Position numbers and translations under genes: made by a program. Positions 5,542 through 6,241 of a stretch of 6,241 bases of DNA are shown piece after piece. The DNA comes from Streptomycetaceae bacterium (lineage in GTDB: Bacteria > Actinomycetota > Actinomycetes > Nanopelagicales > Nanopelagicaceae). The notes under the pieces are model-generated. The model searched no databases, was not told the origin of the DNA, and saw only the letters and a program-made list of their open reading frames with translations. The stretch covers positions 1-6,241 of the forward strand of contig JAIYCF010000065.1 in the NCBI GenBank assembly GCA_027488165.1, written 5' to 3'. Within the stretch, counting starts at the first letter, position 1. Every line of letters starts with the position of its first letter.

Positions 5542-6241
5542 TTCGATATGAATAACCTTGCTCGGCAAGGAAGCGCTGGCGGTTCTGAGCAAAGTCTTGA
5601 TCGATAGTGTCGCGTGAGACAACTGAGTAAAACTTCGCACCACGGCCATCAGCCTTAGGACGCAAGATACGACCTAAACGTTGCGCTTCTTCCTGACGAG
5701 AACCAAATGCACCAGATACCTGAATCGCAATTGTTGCTTCAGGTAGATCAACAGAAAAGTTGGCAACTTTTGAGACAACTAAGCAAGTAATTTCACCGGT
5801 ACGAAATGCCGCGAATAACTTTTCACGTTCTTTGATTGGTGTTTCACCTTTAATTACCGGAACGCCAAGGGTCTTAGAGAGGTCATCTAGCTGATCAATG
5901 TATTGACCGATAACCAGAACCTGTTCTCCAGCATGCAGCCCAACAAGTTCTTCAACGACATCGCGTTTGGTGCGAGTAGTCGCGCAGTAGCGATAACGCT
6001 CTTCTGGCTCTGCAGTTGCATATGAAAGGCGTTCTGCTTCAGTGAGATTTACACGCACCTCAATACATTCGGCAGGTGCGATATATCCCTGCGCTTCAAT
6101 CTCTTTCCAAGGTACATCAAAGCGCTTTGGGCCAATTAGCGAAAATACTTCGCCCTCCATGCCATCTTCGCGAACCAGCGTTGCAGTTAGCCCTAAGCGA
6201 CGGCGCGATTGAATATCGGCGGTAAAGCGGAAGATCGGCGC
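5504..6241 (-). CDS. XPB/Ssl2-type DNA repair helicase (C-terminal 245 residues; N-terminus beyond right edge)
   Basis: The frame is open from base 6241 to the TAA at 5506-5504, so the N-terminal part with the Walker A motif lies outside the window. The visible part belongs to the superfamily 2 ATP-dependent 3'-5' helicase related to eukaryotic XPB. Motif III with its surroundings, RRRLGLTATLVREDG, lies at about 6164-6205 and is followed by EVFSLIGPKR. RecA-like domain 2 has motif IV VLVIGQYIDQLDDL, motif V VVSKVANFSVDLPEA and motif VI QEEAQRLGRILR (5660-5695) with its arginine fingers. The C-terminus, FLAEQGYSYRIIDADDV, is characteristic of bacterial XPB. An internal methionine (6160) just after VREDG is not a real start, because the conserved helicase sequence continues upstream of it. 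The role is DNA unwinding, probably in repair; bacterial XPB proteins are common in actinobacteria. It converges on the glutaredoxin-like gene, overlapping it by 38 bp. Confidence 0.95.
   Translation of the reverse strand, partial: APIFRFTADIQSRRRLGLTATLVREDGMEGEVFSLIGPKRFDVPWKEIEAQGYIAPAECIEVRVNLTEAERLSYATAEPEERYRYCATTRTKRDVVEELVGLHAGEQVLVIGQYIDQLDDLSKTLGVPVIKGETPIKEREKLFAAFRTGEITCLVVSKVANFSVDLPEATIAIQVSGAFGSRQEEAQRLGRILRPKADGRGAKFYSVVSRDTIDQDFAQNRQRFLAEQGYSYRIIDADDVFQGKI

Noticed and set aside
5535..5546. TCGA-TAAT-TCGA hairpin after the glutaredoxin-like gene, as a terminator
   Set aside because: The stem is only 4 bp and is not followed by a run of T on either strand.
5504..6160. XPB gene starting at the internal ATG at 6160
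   Set aside because: The same frame continues upstream to the window edge and encodes the conserved RRRLGLTATLVREDG, so the ATG is internal and the gene is cut by the window.

Overview
The window looks like chromosomal DNA from an actinobacterium with moderate-to-low GC, of the small freshwater planktonic type (Nanopelagicales or acI-like). That placement is an inference. It rests on an actinobacterial-style XPB helicase, a cysteine-rich protein of a type I associate with actinobacteria next to proC, a DUF836-type glutaredoxin, very tight gene packing (overlaps or gaps of 50 bp or less), and several genes with no Shine-Dalgarno sequence but a TANNNT -10 motif close to the start codon.

Layout, left to right: (1) 1-513, minus strand, the N-terminal 171 residues of a cysteine-rich protein of unknown function, running off the left edge. 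(2) A 30-bp divergent gap that seems to hold two back-to-back promoters. (3) 544-1368, plus strand, proC, the last enzyme of proline synthesis. (4) 1343-2548, plus strand, a secreted 401-aa beta-propeller-like protein that starts inside the 3' end of proC. (5) 2526-4892, minus strand, a large secreted protein with a zincin domain (HEMAH), a fibronectin type III domain and a C-terminal propeller of about five blades. (6) A 50-bp divergent gap with a 6-5-6 inverted repeat. (7) 4943-5290, plus strand, an unrecognised 115-aa protein ending in five lysines, coupled by a 4-nt overlap to (8) 5287-5541, plus strand, a small glutaredoxin-like protein. (9) 5504-6241, minus strand, the C-terminal 245 residues of an XPB/Ssl2-type DNA helicase, running off the right edge.

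There are three functional themes: housekeeping metabolism and redox (proC, the glutaredoxin), DNA repair (XPB), and two secreted multi-domain proteins that converge on each other. The two secreted proteins are the least characterised part. The zincin has a leishmanolysin-like spacing of its likely third metal ligand, and its neighbour has about six internal repeats.

I see no RNA genes, insertion sequences, CRISPR array, phage genes or defence-system genes, and no stretch over 300 bp without a gene. Most of the window is ordinary. The points worth checking are the overlapping divergent promoters, the architecture of the secreted zincin and the lysine-tailed orphan.
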